DNA of 64,000 nt from JACVRN01 sp963715565 (GTDB lineage: Bacteria > Acidobacteriota > Blastocatellia > Pyrinomonadales > Pyrinomonadaceae): positions 868,001-932,000 of the forward strand of contig OY970256.1 in the NCBI GenBank assembly GCA_963715565.1, given 5' to 3'. Both the position numbers and the translations under genes were made by a program. Positions within the stretch are counted from its first letter, which is position 1; each line of letters opens with the position of its first letter. The notes beneath the pieces were generated by a model. It was not told the origin of the DNA and made no database searches. It was given only the letters and a program-made list of their open reading frames with translations. This document shows positions 57,461 to 64,000 of this stretch, one piece after another.

Positions 57461-57967
57461 TCAGGATTCGTCTTCGGATTGCGGCAGGGCCGGGCTGCGC
57501 CAGTCGCGTCCTTGCTCTATCCGCCGGACGTAGATGGATGCGCCCTGCACTCTTTCGACCGTCACGCGCTCGCCCGCTTCGAGCGGGTCTTCGCCCTCCG
57601 CCGGATAAGCCGTCCACGTCGAGCCGTAAACCTTGACCGCTCCCTCGTTCAAAGCGCCGCGACTTGACGAGACGACCGTGCCGATTTGTCCCGGCATCGC
57701 GTCCACGCCCGTCTTCAAATCCGAGCCCGTCTTCTCGCGCGAAAAGTAGTTGACGAAGATGGTGCGCGAGGCTGCCGTCAGACCCACGGAGACGAGGATG
57801 AAAATCAGGAACTGCAAAGTCAGGCTCGTGATGCCCACAAGTCCCGCGAAGGCTGCGACGAGCGCGCCGATGCCGAACCACAGGAGGACAAAACCGGGCG
57901 TAAAGATTTCCGCGATAATCAAGATTACGCCCAGCACCGCCCAGAGAATCCAAGCTACGTTCTCCAT
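57461..57967 (-). CDS. NfeD-family membrane protein
   Basis: This 168-residue protein has four helices near the N-terminus (residues about 6-60: WILWAVLGVILIIAEIFTPGF, LLWFGIGALVAAFAGLVGI, LQFLIFILVSVGLTAA). An OB-fold NfeD domain follows (about 90-150), opening AMPGQIGTVVSSSRGALNEGAVKVYGSTW. NfeD proteins work with membrane proteases or flotillin/SPFH proteins in membrane quality control. No SPFH partner is adjacent; the proline dehydrogenase gene is immediately upstream. Confidence 0.88.
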   Translation of the reverse strand: MENVAWILWAVLGVILIIAEIFTPGFVLLWFGIGALVAAFAGLVGITSLTLQFLIFILVSVGLTAASRTIFVNYFSREKTGSDLKTGVDAMPGQIGTVVSSSRGALNEGAVKVYGSTWTAYPAEGEDPLEAGERVTVERVQGASIYVRRIEQGRDWRSPALPQSEDES

Positions 57968-57975
57968 CTTATCCT

Positions 57976-58896
57976 TTAGCCCTTTAGCAGGTTTTTCATC
58001 ACGAACCAGATATTGGCCGGTCGCTCGGCCAGCCGCCGCATAAAATATGGATACCAGTGTTTGCCGTAAGGAACATAAACGCGCATGTTGTAGCCCTCGC
58101 GCGCCAGCCTTTCCTGTAAATCACGCCGGACGCCGTAAAGCATCTGGAACTCGAAAGCGTCTTTCGGGATGCCTTCGCGCTGCGCAAAGTTGACGGTCTC
58201 GTCAATCATGCGCTCATCGTGCGTCGCGATGCCGTGATAAGTCCCGCTCGCAAGCAGTAGCTGCATCACGCGCACGTAATTAGCATCCACGTCCTTCTTG
58301 TCAGGATAAGCAACATCCGGCCCTTCGTTATACGCGCCCTTGCAGATGCGTATGCGTGCCGGAATCTTCAACAGCTCTTTAGCATCGTCGAGCGTGCGGT
58401 AAAGATAGGATTGGAGGACGATGCCCACATCATTTAAGCCAAACTCCGCGCGCAGCCGCTTGAAGATATCTATCGTGACCTGCGTGACGTTTGAAGCCTC
58501 CATGTCCACGCGCACGAAGTTGCCGCGCCGCGCCGCGTCCTCAACCACTGTACGCGCATTCTTGTAAGCCAGCTCCGGGTCAATCTCCAGACCGAACTGC
58601 GTGAGCTTGATGGAAACGTTCGAGCGAATCCCGGTCGCGTCTATGCGCTCCAATATTTCCAGGTACTCGCGCACCTCGTTTTCGGTCTCCGCGCGATTTT
58701 CGACCGACTCATTCAAGTGGTCAAAAGAAGCCGTCGCCCCACGACTATTAATGACACGGATAGCCGCAATCGCTTCTTCTATATCTTCGCCCGCGACAAA
58801 GCGCGTCGTCATGCGCTTAAAGGGGCGAAACTTCGTCGCGAAATCCTTCAGACCCTCATGACGCGAAAGAAAAAGTAGCGCGTTTCTTGTCACCAT
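57976..58896 (-). CDS. Proline dehydrogenase
   Basis: This 306-residue monofunctional proline dehydrogenase oxidises proline to pyrroline-5-carboxylate with FAD and passes electrons to quinone. The barrel segments are visible: SNVSIKLTQFGLEIDPE (about 92-108), FVRVDMEASNVTQVT, VGIVLQSYLYRT, RIRICKGAYNEGPDVAYPDKKDVDANY and GIATHDERMI, ending with MLYGVRRDLQERLAREGYNMRVYVPYGKHWYPYFMRRLAERPAN. The pattern is that of Thermus/Deinococcus-type PRODH. It lies upstream of NfeD with eight bases between. No P5C dehydrogenase is in the window. Confidence 0.93.
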   Translation of the reverse strand: MVTRNALLFLSRHEGLKDFATKFRPFKRMTTRFVAGEDIEEAIAAIRVINSRGATASFDHLNESVENRAETENEVREYLEILERIDATGIRSNVSIKLTQFGLEIDPELAYKNARTVVEDAARRGNFVRVDMEASNVTQVTIDIFKRLRAEFGLNDVGIVLQSYLYRTLDDAKELLKIPARIRICKGAYNEGPDVAYPDKKDVDANYVRVMQLLLASGTYHGIATHDERMIDETVNFAQREGIPKDAFEFQMLYGVRRDLQERLAREGYNMRVYVPYGKHWYPYFMRRLAERPANIWFVMKNLLKG

Positions 58897-58899
58897 CTT

Positions 58900-59050
58900 A
58901 AAAGCAGTGACAAGTGACGAGTGACAAGTGACAAGTTAAAAAAAGAAAAGCTTTTTCTTGCTTGTCACTTGTCACTCGTCACTTGTCACTTTCTTCGCCC
59001 TTTCATCAGGTTTTGCTCGTCACCTGTTACTTGTCACCTGTCACTGCTTT
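58900..59050. repeat. Heptamer-array hairpin, GTGACAA family, with a second right-hand array
   Basis: The left arm AAAAGCAGTGACAAGTGACGAGTGACAAGTGACAAG pairs with CTTGTCACTTGTCACTCGTCACTTGTCAC (58957-58990). A second GTCAC array lies at 59021-59046, ending CACTGCTTT. This looks like an expanded or duplicated element. It is downstream of no gene end and near the start of the proline dehydrogenase gene. Confidence 0.85.
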
Positions 59051-59151
59051 GGTGTTATGCTTGCGCCCGCCAGGGTTTCGCTTTCACAATCAACGGGTCG
59101 CGCTCCCGGTTGGGCGCGGCCCTCCGAAAGAGCAAAGGAACAAGAAGCTGA

Positions 59152-59484
59152 ATGCGCTGGAAGCTCCTGATTTTCGCGGCGCTCGCCGCTACCATCGTTG
59201 GCGCGGGCGGAACGCTCTCGCTGGTGCTGGGCCTCATGGGCTCTGCCCGCAGGCTCGTCACAAGCGATTTTTACGGTCTCCTCACGCTCGTCATCCCCAT
59301 CCTGAGCATCTTTTTCGCGAGCCTCTTCGTCTACCGCCACACAGCTCGCTGGCGTAAGACGCAAGCCTTAGCCACTGCGCTATTGTCCATCCTGCTGACG
59401 CTCACGGTCCTCATCGTCGCCTCCGTGCTCACCGCGCGCGTGGACACGCAGCCACCTCCACCGCCCCCACGCGACGCAGCCTGA
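59152..59484 (+). CDS. Small integral membrane protein, three helices
   Basis: This 110-residue protein has helices at about 4-26, 43-60 and 74-94 (LLIFAALAATIVGAGGTLSLVLGL; LLTLVIPILSIFFASLFVY; ALATALLSILLTLTVLIVASVLT) and a proline-rich tail. The family was not recognised. The ATG at 59152 has an AAGGA about 12 bases upstream, which is weak. It stands alone on the plus strand between minus-strand genes. Confidence 0.5.
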   Translation: MRWKLLIFAALAATIVGAGGTLSLVLGLMGSARRLVTSDFYGLLTLVIPILSIFFASLFVYRHTARWRKTQALATALLSILLTLTVLIVASVLTARVDTQPPPPPPRDAA

Positions 59485-59538
59485 GCCGGATTTTCAACGA
59501 GCATACGGGAGCGCGCACCGTTCAATCAAGAAAGAGCT

Positions 59539-60120
59539 TCACGCTTCCACACGGCCCAGCCCAATCTCCGCCTGCACGAGTTTCAAAGCATCTATAACGA
59601 AGCGTATGTGCTCGTCCAATTCGACTCCGAGTTCTTCCACGCCCTGACGAATATCATCACGATTGACCGTCCGCGCAAACGCCTTGTCCTTGAGCTTCTT
59701 TTTGACGGAAGAGACTTCCAGATCGTCAAGGCTACGCGAGGGGCGCACCAGCGCGCACGCTACTAAGAAGCCGCACAGCTCGTCCGTAGCGAAAAGCGCG
59801 CGCGCCATCTCCGTGTCACGCGGAACTCCCGTATAAGTCGCGTGCCCCAGAATCGCGCGAATGATGCGATCCGAATAGCCACGCCCGCACAAGATATTCG
59901 AGCCCTTAAAGGGATGGCCGCCGTCAGGGTCAGGAAACATTTCGTAATCGAAATCATGCAGGAGGCCGACGATTCCCCACTCGTCAACATCAGCCTCCGA
60001 CCCGCCATAACGCGCCGCGCACGCGCGCATTGCCGTTTCCACAGCCACCGCGTGCTTACGCAGGCTATCGCCCTTCGTATACTCGCACAACAATTCCCAT
60101 GCGTCGTTTCTGTCAGGCAT
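59539..60120 (-). CDS. HD-domain phosphohydrolase
   Basis: This 193-residue protein has the HD pattern: His in LRKHAVAVETAM (about 22), LLHDFDYEMFPD (HD pair near 54-55), HP in GGHPFKGSNIL, and H in ILGHATYTG near 91. HD proteins of this form hydrolyse nucleotides or related phosphoesters with a metal ion. Such predicted hydrolases are common and their substrate is unknown. The start is set at ATG 60120 (MPDRNDAWELL); five extra codons would come from the repeat. No Shine-Dalgarno is seen because a hairpin abuts the start. Confidence 0.85.
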   Translation of the reverse strand: MPDRNDAWELLCEYTKGDSLRKHAVAVETAMRACAARYGGSEADVDEWGIVGLLHDFDYEMFPDPDGGHPFKGSNILCGRGYSDRIIRAILGHATYTGVPRDTEMARALFATDELCGFLVACALVRPSRSLDDLEVSSVKKKLKDKAFARTVNRDDIRQGVEELGVELDEHIRFVIDALKLVQAEIGLGRVEA

Positions 60121-60123
60121 AAC

Positions 60124-60212
60124 AATGCAGTGCAAAAGTCAAAATGCAAAATGATAAATTAAAGAAAGACTTTCTTTTCATTTATCACTTTGCACTTTGC
60201 ATTTATCATTCT
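60124..60212. repeat. Heptamer-array hairpin, AAAATGC family
   Basis: Left units TGCAGTG, CAAAAGTC, AAAATGC and AAAATGA pair with CATTTAT, CACTTTG and CACTTTGCATTTATC on the right, with a loop AAAGAAAGACTTTCTTTT. It lies between the HD gene and the acyl-CoA dehydrogenase gene and contains the latter's stop codon. Confidence 0.87.
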
Positions 60213-61351
60213 TTCAGTATTGCTCTTGAGATGACGATGCGTTGAATCTCGCTTGTGCCTTCGTAGATGGTGGTGACGCGCGCGTCGCGGTACATTCTTT
60301 CGACGGGGTAATCGCGTGAGTAGCCGTTGCCGCCGTGAATCTGTACGGCGTCGGCGCAGACGCGGTTGGCCGTCTCTGAGGCGTAGAGCTTTGCCATCGC
60401 CGCATAGTAAGCAGCGCGTTTGTCATTACTGTCTTTCAAAGAAGCGGCGCGCAGGGTTAAAAGCCTCGAAGCTTCTGTCGCCGTCGCCATGTCCGCGAGC
60501 TTGAATTGGATGGCTTGAAATTCCGCTATGGGCTGGCCGAAGGCGTGCCGGTCCTTCGCGTATTTAGTCGCTTCGTCGAGCGCGCCCTGTGCAATCCCTG
60601 TCGAGAGCGCGCCGATGCCTATACGCCCGTTGTCCAGACTGTTAAAGGCTATCTTCAATCCATTGCCTTCACCACCGAGCACGTTCGCTGCGGGCACGCG
60701 CACGTCCGCGAAGCTCATCTCGGCGGTCTGCGAAGCGCGTTGTCCCATCTTGTGCTCGATGCTTGAGACGGTCAAACCCGGCGTGTCGCCTTCGACAATA
60801 AAAGCCGTCACGCGACTCTTGCCACCTTCGTTGCCCGTCACGGCCATGACGATATAAGTCTGCGCGACGCCTCCGCTCGAAACCCATGACTTCGTGCCGT
60901 TGATAATGTAATCGTCGCCGTCGCGCACGGCGCGCGTACGCAAGTTTGTAGCGTCCGAGCCTGCCTGCGGCTCCGACAAACAGAAAGCACCAAGGGTCTC
61001 GCCGCGTGCGAGCGGGACTAAATATTTGTTCTTCTGCTCGTCTGTCCCGAAACTCAAAATCGGGTAGCAGCAAACGGAATTGGTGACGCCGACAATCACG
61101 CACACAGAAGCGTCTGCGCGCGCAATCTCTTCGAGCGCCACGGCGTAGGCCACCGAATCAAACCCCGCGCCGCCCCACTCTTCAGGGATAATCATGCCGA
61201 GCAGGCCCATCTCGGCCAGGCCCTTCAACTGCTCGTGCGGAAAGCGCGCCTCTTCGTCGTATTGATGGGCGCGGGGCGCAATCTCCGCCCTGACGAACTC
61301 GCGCACGCTCTGCTGCACCATGCGTTGCTCTTCGGTCAGCTCGAAATCCAA
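60206..61351 (-). CDS. Acyl-CoA dehydrogenase
   Basis: This 381-residue flavoenzyme desaturates acyl-CoA. Signature 1 (GAFCLSEPQAGSDATNLRTRAV, about 121-142) and signature 2 (QIHGGNGYSRDYPVERMYRDARVTTIYEGTSEIQRIVI, about 336-373) are complete, with the catalytic glutamate in YEGTSE near 365. The FAD-binding region (WVSSGGVAQTYIVM) is normal. It resembles short-chain/butyryl-CoA dehydrogenases. Electron transfer flavoprotein genes are not in the window. The stop codon lies in the downstream hairpin. Confidence 0.93.
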   Translation of the reverse strand: MDFELTEEQRMVQQSVREFVRAEIAPRAHQYDEEARFPHEQLKGLAEMGLLGMIIPEEWGGAGFDSVAYAVALEEIARADASVCVIVGVTNSVCCYPILSFGTDEQKNKYLVPLARGETLGAFCLSEPQAGSDATNLRTRAVRDGDDYIINGTKSWVSSGGVAQTYIVMAVTGNEGGKSRVTAFIVEGDTPGLTVSSIEHKMGQRASQTAEMSFADVRVPAANVLGGEGNGLKIAFNSLDNGRIGIGALSTGIAQGALDEATKYAKDRHAFGQPIAEFQAIQFKLADMATATEASRLLTLRAASLKDSNDKRAAYYAAMAKLYASETANRVCADAVQIHGGNGYSRDYPVERMYRDARVTTIYEGTSEIQRIVISRAILKE

Positions 61352-61421
61352 CTCTTTTTACTCCTCTCTTTGCGTCAGAAACTAGCACGGCAGTTGCCTC
61401 GTGAACAAGTCCGTGTGAATC

Positions 61422-61504
61422 ATTCACCGCAGAGACGCAGAGGACGCAGAGCAGGCGCAGAGAAATTCAACTCTCTGCGCTTCCTCCGCGTTCTCTGCGG
61501 TGAA
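61422..61504. repeat. Dispersed CACCGCAGAGACGCAGAG-type inverted repeat, copy 2
   Basis: The left arm TTCACCGCAGAGACGCAGAG and right arm CTCCGCGTTCTCTGCGGTGAA are inverted copies around AAATTCAACT. It is the same family as 4252-4341. It sits between divergent genes (acyl-CoA dehydrogenase and the ccsA-like gene) in the presumed promoter region. Confidence 0.85.
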
Positions 61505-61599
61505 TCAGACTTGAAACTGTCCCCTCATCAGAGCGCGTGTGCTTGTAGGGGATTTCCTTCTTCCATTACAATAGCCGTGTTCAGTCCGAAGCAGTTTAG

Positions 61600-62424
61600 A
61601 TGAAACCCCTCTTGCTCATGGTTCTGGCCGCGTACGTGGTGGCGGCGATTCACTACGTGCTGGCCTTTATGCACAAGCGCCGCTCTCTGGAGCGCGTGGC
61701 CTTCCTGTCGCTGGCCGCGGGCTTTGCGCTTCACACCACATCGCTCATCACGGACTGGGTAGAGGACGGGCGCTACCCGCTTTTCGGTCTGAGGGAAGCG
61801 CTTTCATTTCTGGCCTGGACGCTGGTGGTCGCCTATCTTCTGACGCTGACGCGCTACAGGACCGTCGCTTTGGGCAGCTTTACGCTGCCGCTGGTCTCCA
61901 TACTGACTTTTACGGCGATGGTCGCGCGCGATAACTCAGCCGGAGCGACGGGCGAGCTGGCCCGTAGCGCGGGCGCGCCTTGGATTTTTCCGCTCCACAC
62001 GACGCTGCTGCTTTTCGCTTACGCGGCCTTTTTCGTCGTCTTCGCGGCGAGCATCATGTACCTGATGCAGGAACGCGCGCTCAAAGATAAGAACTTCGGC
62101 GCGTTCTTTCATCGCCTGCCCAGCCTGATGACGGTCAACGACATCGCGACGCATGCCGCCGCCATCGGATTTACTTTATTGACGCTGGGCGTTTTGACAG
62201 GCATGCTCTGGTCACAGGAGCGCGACGGGCGGCTGTGGCACAACGACCCGAAAGAGATTTTCGCGGCGCTGACGTGGCTGCTCTATCTGGTGCTGATATT
62301 TTACAGGTCAACGGCCGGTTGGCGCGGGCGACGCGCCGCATGGCTCGGAGTCATAGGCTTCGCTCTAGTCCTCTGCACATTTTTCGGAGCGCGCCTCTTA
62401 GGGAGCTATCACGTGTTTGGCTGA
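61600..62424 (+). CDS. CcsA/HemX-like cytochrome c assembly-type membrane protein
   Basis: This 274-residue polytopic protein has about eight helices and a C-terminal CcsA-type core: DLAYRVTTIGF-like IATHAAAIGFTLLTLGVLTGMLWSQE, then WHNDPKEIFAALTWLLYLVLIFYRSTAGWRGRRAAWLGVIGFALV. This is the YpjD/HemX variant, which keeps the fold but has a weaker WWD region than true CcsA. It is a known neighbour of hemA and hemC, where it may influence HemA levels. No ribosome site is clear. It is first gene of the hemA operon. Confidence 0.82.
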   Translation: MKPLLLMVLAAYVVAAIHYVLAFMHKRRSLERVAFLSLAAGFALHTTSLITDWVEDGRYPLFGLREALSFLAWTLVVAYLLTLTRYRTVALGSFTLPLVSILTFTAMVARDNSAGATGELARSAGAPWIFPLHTTLLLFAYAAFFVVFAASIMYLMQERALKDKNFGAFFHRLPSLMTVNDIATHAAAIGFTLLTLGVLTGMLWSQERDGRLWHNDPKEIFAALTWLLYLVLIFYRSTAGWRGRRAAWLGVIGFALVLCTFFGARLLGSYHVFG

Positions 62425-62425
62425 G

Positions 62426-62552
62426 AAAATTTTAGATTTGCGATTTTAGATTTTCGATTGGATAAGGATAAAAGCTTTATCAGATTTCAAATCTCTGATT
62501 TGTCCTCTTCCAATCGCAAATCGCAAATCCAAAATCGAAAATCAAAAATCCC
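62426..62552. repeat. Heptamer-array hairpin, AATCGAA family, long loop shared with 22207-22322
   Basis: Arms of TTTTAGATTTGCGATTTTAG units and complementary AATCGCA, AATCCAA, AATCGAA units enclose a loop. The loop contains GGATAAGGATAAAAGC, TTTCAAATCTCTGATTTGTC and CTCTTCCAATC. The loop is nearly identical to that at 22207-22322. The right end touches the hemA start codon. Confidence 0.87.
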
Positions 62553-62554
62553 CT

Positions 62555-63832
62555 ATGTCTATTCTTCTCGTCGGACTCAATCATAAAACCGCGCCCGTGG
62601 AGGTGCGCGAGCGTCTTGCTTTTTCGGACGAAGCTTGTTCGGGAGCATTGCGCGCGCTCGTGGACGGCGAAGTCGTGCGCGAGGGATTGATTGTCTCGAC
62701 CTGTAATCGCGTCGAAGTTTTGGCCGAGATTGCGGGCGCGCCGTTCTCGGAAGCATTGGAGCGCATCACGGGCTTTCTCAGCCGCGAGCGCGGCTTAAGC
62801 GACAAAGATTTCCAAAGCCATTTCTACAGCCACGAAGACGATCAGGCCGTGCGCCACATCTTTCGCGTCGCCTCAAGCCTCGACTCCATGGTCGTGGGCG
62901 AGCCGCAAGTACTTGGACAGGTGCGCCGCGCTTATTCCGTGGCGCTTGAAGCCGGAACTGCCGGGCGCGTGCTTAATCGTCTCGTGCATCATGCCTTTCG
63001 CACGGCCAAGCGCGTGCGCTCCGAAACAGGCATCGCCGCGTCCGCCGTCTCCATCAGCTACATGGCCGTTGAGTTGGGCCGCAAGATTTTCGGCTCGCTC
63101 AAGGGTCAGACCGTTTTGCTCGTCGGCGCGGGCGAGATGGCCGAGCTGTCCGCGCGTCATCTTGTTCAGGCAGGCGCGTCGCGCGTCATGGTCGCTAATC
63201 GCACGGATGAGACGGCGCGCAAGCTCGCTGAAGAATTCGGCGGCGAGCCCGTAGCGTTCCAGCAGCTTTCTCATCACCTGTCGCAGGCAGACATAGTCAT
63301 CTGCTCGACGGGCGCGAGCGATTATGTCGTCACTGTCGAGATGGCACGCGAAGCTCTGGAAGCGCGGCGCAATCGTCCCTCCTTCATCATAGACATCTCC
63401 GTGCCCCGCAACGTCGCGCCGGAAATCAGCCGTCTCCCCAACCTCTTTCTCTTTGACATAGACGATCTGGAATCCGTCATTGCCTCGAACATACGCGAGC
63501 GCGAGCGCGAGGCCGAGCGCGCCGAATTGATTGTCGAATCCGAAGTCATGCAGTTTCAGCGTGCGTTGCGCGCTCTGGATATAGGGCCGACCATCGGCGC
63601 GCTCCGCGACAAACTGCAACAGATCGCGCGCGACGAGCTTGAGCGATATCGTCATCGTCTTGGCCCCCTCACGCCCGAACAGGAAAAGGCCGTCGAACAG
63701 CTTCTCGTCTCGACCGTCAACAAAATCTCTCATCCCGTCATGCATCGCATGCGCCGCTCCTACGACGCGGGCGACGAAGAGAACATACAGGCGTGGCGCG
63801 AAATTTTCGGTCTGGAAGACGAGAACAAGTGA
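62555..63832 (+). CDS. hemA: Glutamyl-tRNA reductase
   Basis: This 425-residue enzyme reduces glutamyl-tRNA to glutamate-1-semialdehyde, the first step of C5 tetrapyrrole synthesis. The catalytic cysteine is Cys50 in LIVSTCNRVEVLAE. Further segments are SSLDSMVVGEPQVLGQVRRAY (about 108-128), the NADPH-binding VLLVGAGEMAELSARHL (about 190-206), VANRT, ICSTGASDYV, FIIDISVPRNVAPEI and the C-terminal dimerisation region. The product would feed heme, and possibly the chelatase encoded at 4.9-11.1 kb. No ribosome site is visible because a hairpin abuts the ATG. Confidence 0.95.
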   Translation: MSILLVGLNHKTAPVEVRERLAFSDEACSGALRALVDGEVVREGLIVSTCNRVEVLAEIAGAPFSEALERITGFLSRERGLSDKDFQSHFYSHEDDQAVRHIFRVASSLDSMVVGEPQVLGQVRRAYSVALEAGTAGRVLNRLVHHAFRTAKRVRSETGIAASAVSISYMAVELGRKIFGSLKGQTVLLVGAGEMAELSARHLVQAGASRVMVANRTDETARKLAEEFGGEPVAFQQLSHHLSQADIVICSTGASDYVVTVEMAREALEARRNRPSFIIDISVPRNVAPEISRLPNLFLFDIDDLESVIASNIREREREAERAELIVESEVMQFQRALRALDIGPTIGALRDKLQQIARDELERYRHRLGPLTPEQEKAVEQLLVSTVNKISHPVMHRMRRSYDAGDEENIQAWREIFGLEDENK

Positions 63833-63866
63833 CGTGTGTGACAAGGACAGGGTGGTCAGATAAAGC

Positions 63867-64000
63867 TTGACTAAGACGAGTCTCATTATCGGCTCGCGCG
63901 GTTCGCGCCTTGCTCTGTGGCAGGCCGAGTGGACGCGCGAGCGGCTCATGTCGCTTCACAAACATCTGGATGTCCGGATTGAGATTATTAAAACGTCCGG
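63867..64000 (+). CDS. hemC: Porphobilinogen deaminase, N-terminal part (cut by window edge)
   Basis: The frame starts at TTG 63867, the first possible start after an in-frame TAA at 63861, and runs open to the window end (44 codons). The visible residues include SLIIGSRGSRLALWQAEW (about 5-22), the HemC N-terminal motif, followed by LDVRIEIIKTSG. HemC links four porphobilinogens into hydroxymethylbilane. It lies 34 bases after hemA in the same operon. TTG start and a weak GGGTGG-like ribosome site are noteworthy. Confidence 0.9.
   Translation, partial: MTKTSLIIGSRGSRLALWQAEWTRERLMSLHKHLDVRIEIIKTS

Overview
This window appears to come from the chromosome of a Gram-negative bacterium of the Acidobacteriota, most likely the Blastocatellia/Chloracidobacterium side. 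That assignment is inferred from gene content and moderately high GC, not from a marker tree. Gram-negative envelope genes are present: kdsA, kdsB, kdsC for Kdo/LPS, a TolC-type exporter, and outer-envelope lipoproteins. System II cytochrome c maturation (ResB/CcsA), a Rieske/cytochrome b complex, Ser/Thr kinase and PP2C signalling, and paired M16 peptidases complete the picture. Magnesium-chelatase-type genes (bchH-like and a BchI-BchD fusion) raise the possibility of a phototroph or a descendant of one. No other bacteriochlorophyll gene is visible.

Layout. 1-3.6 kb (minus): Rieske protein, cytochrome b, subunit-IV-like protein and the start of a membrane-anchored, probably cytochrome c, subunit. 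4.9-11.1 kb (minus): a chelatase operon in which BchH is encoded by two overlapping genes in permuted order, C-terminal half first. 11.4-15.6 kb (plus): ResB, CcsA, a DUF1059 protein and a TPR protein. 15.8-23.3 kb (minus): GH15 glucoamylase, a secreted protein, and the gap-pgk-tpiA-secG-tRNA-Leu cluster. 23.6-24.55 kb: an IS982-type insertion sequence. 24.8-32.2 kb: an AMIN-TolC fusion, a glycosyltransferase, a PBP4-type DacB, a prepilin peptidase and a histidine kinase. 32.2-41.5 kb (minus): a frameshifted SIR2-TPR gene, ubiD, two M16 peptidases and small envelope proteins. 41.8-52.6 kb (minus): tRNA-Gly abutted by a PD-(D/E)XK endonuclease gene, a response regulator, and the Kdo cluster with pyrG, a kinase and an M1-like pseudopeptidase. 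52.8-64 kb: cysK, a trans-sulfuration enzyme, PP2C, NfeD, proline dehydrogenase, HD and acyl-CoA dehydrogenase genes, and a ccsA-like/hemA/hemC tetrapyrrole operon cut by the window end.

The most striking non-coding feature is a population of about 17 intergenic hairpins. Their arms are tandem 7-mers (8-mers in one case) of at least seven unrelated sequences, yet they share one architecture. They often touch start or stop codons, are sometimes nested inside each other, and in one case are broken by the IS. A second repeat class is a roughly 186-bp element with four hairpins, present in two opposite orientations. The repeats and the permuted split bchH are the best candidates for undescribed biology here.

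Functionally, several genes converge on tetrapyrrole and electron-transport biology. hemA and hemC feed porphyrin synthesis, the chelatase inserts a metal into a tetrapyrrole, ResB/CcsA attach heme to cytochromes c, and the Rieske/cytochrome b complex uses them. The other main themes are central glycolysis, LPS/Kdo synthesis and envelope maintenance.
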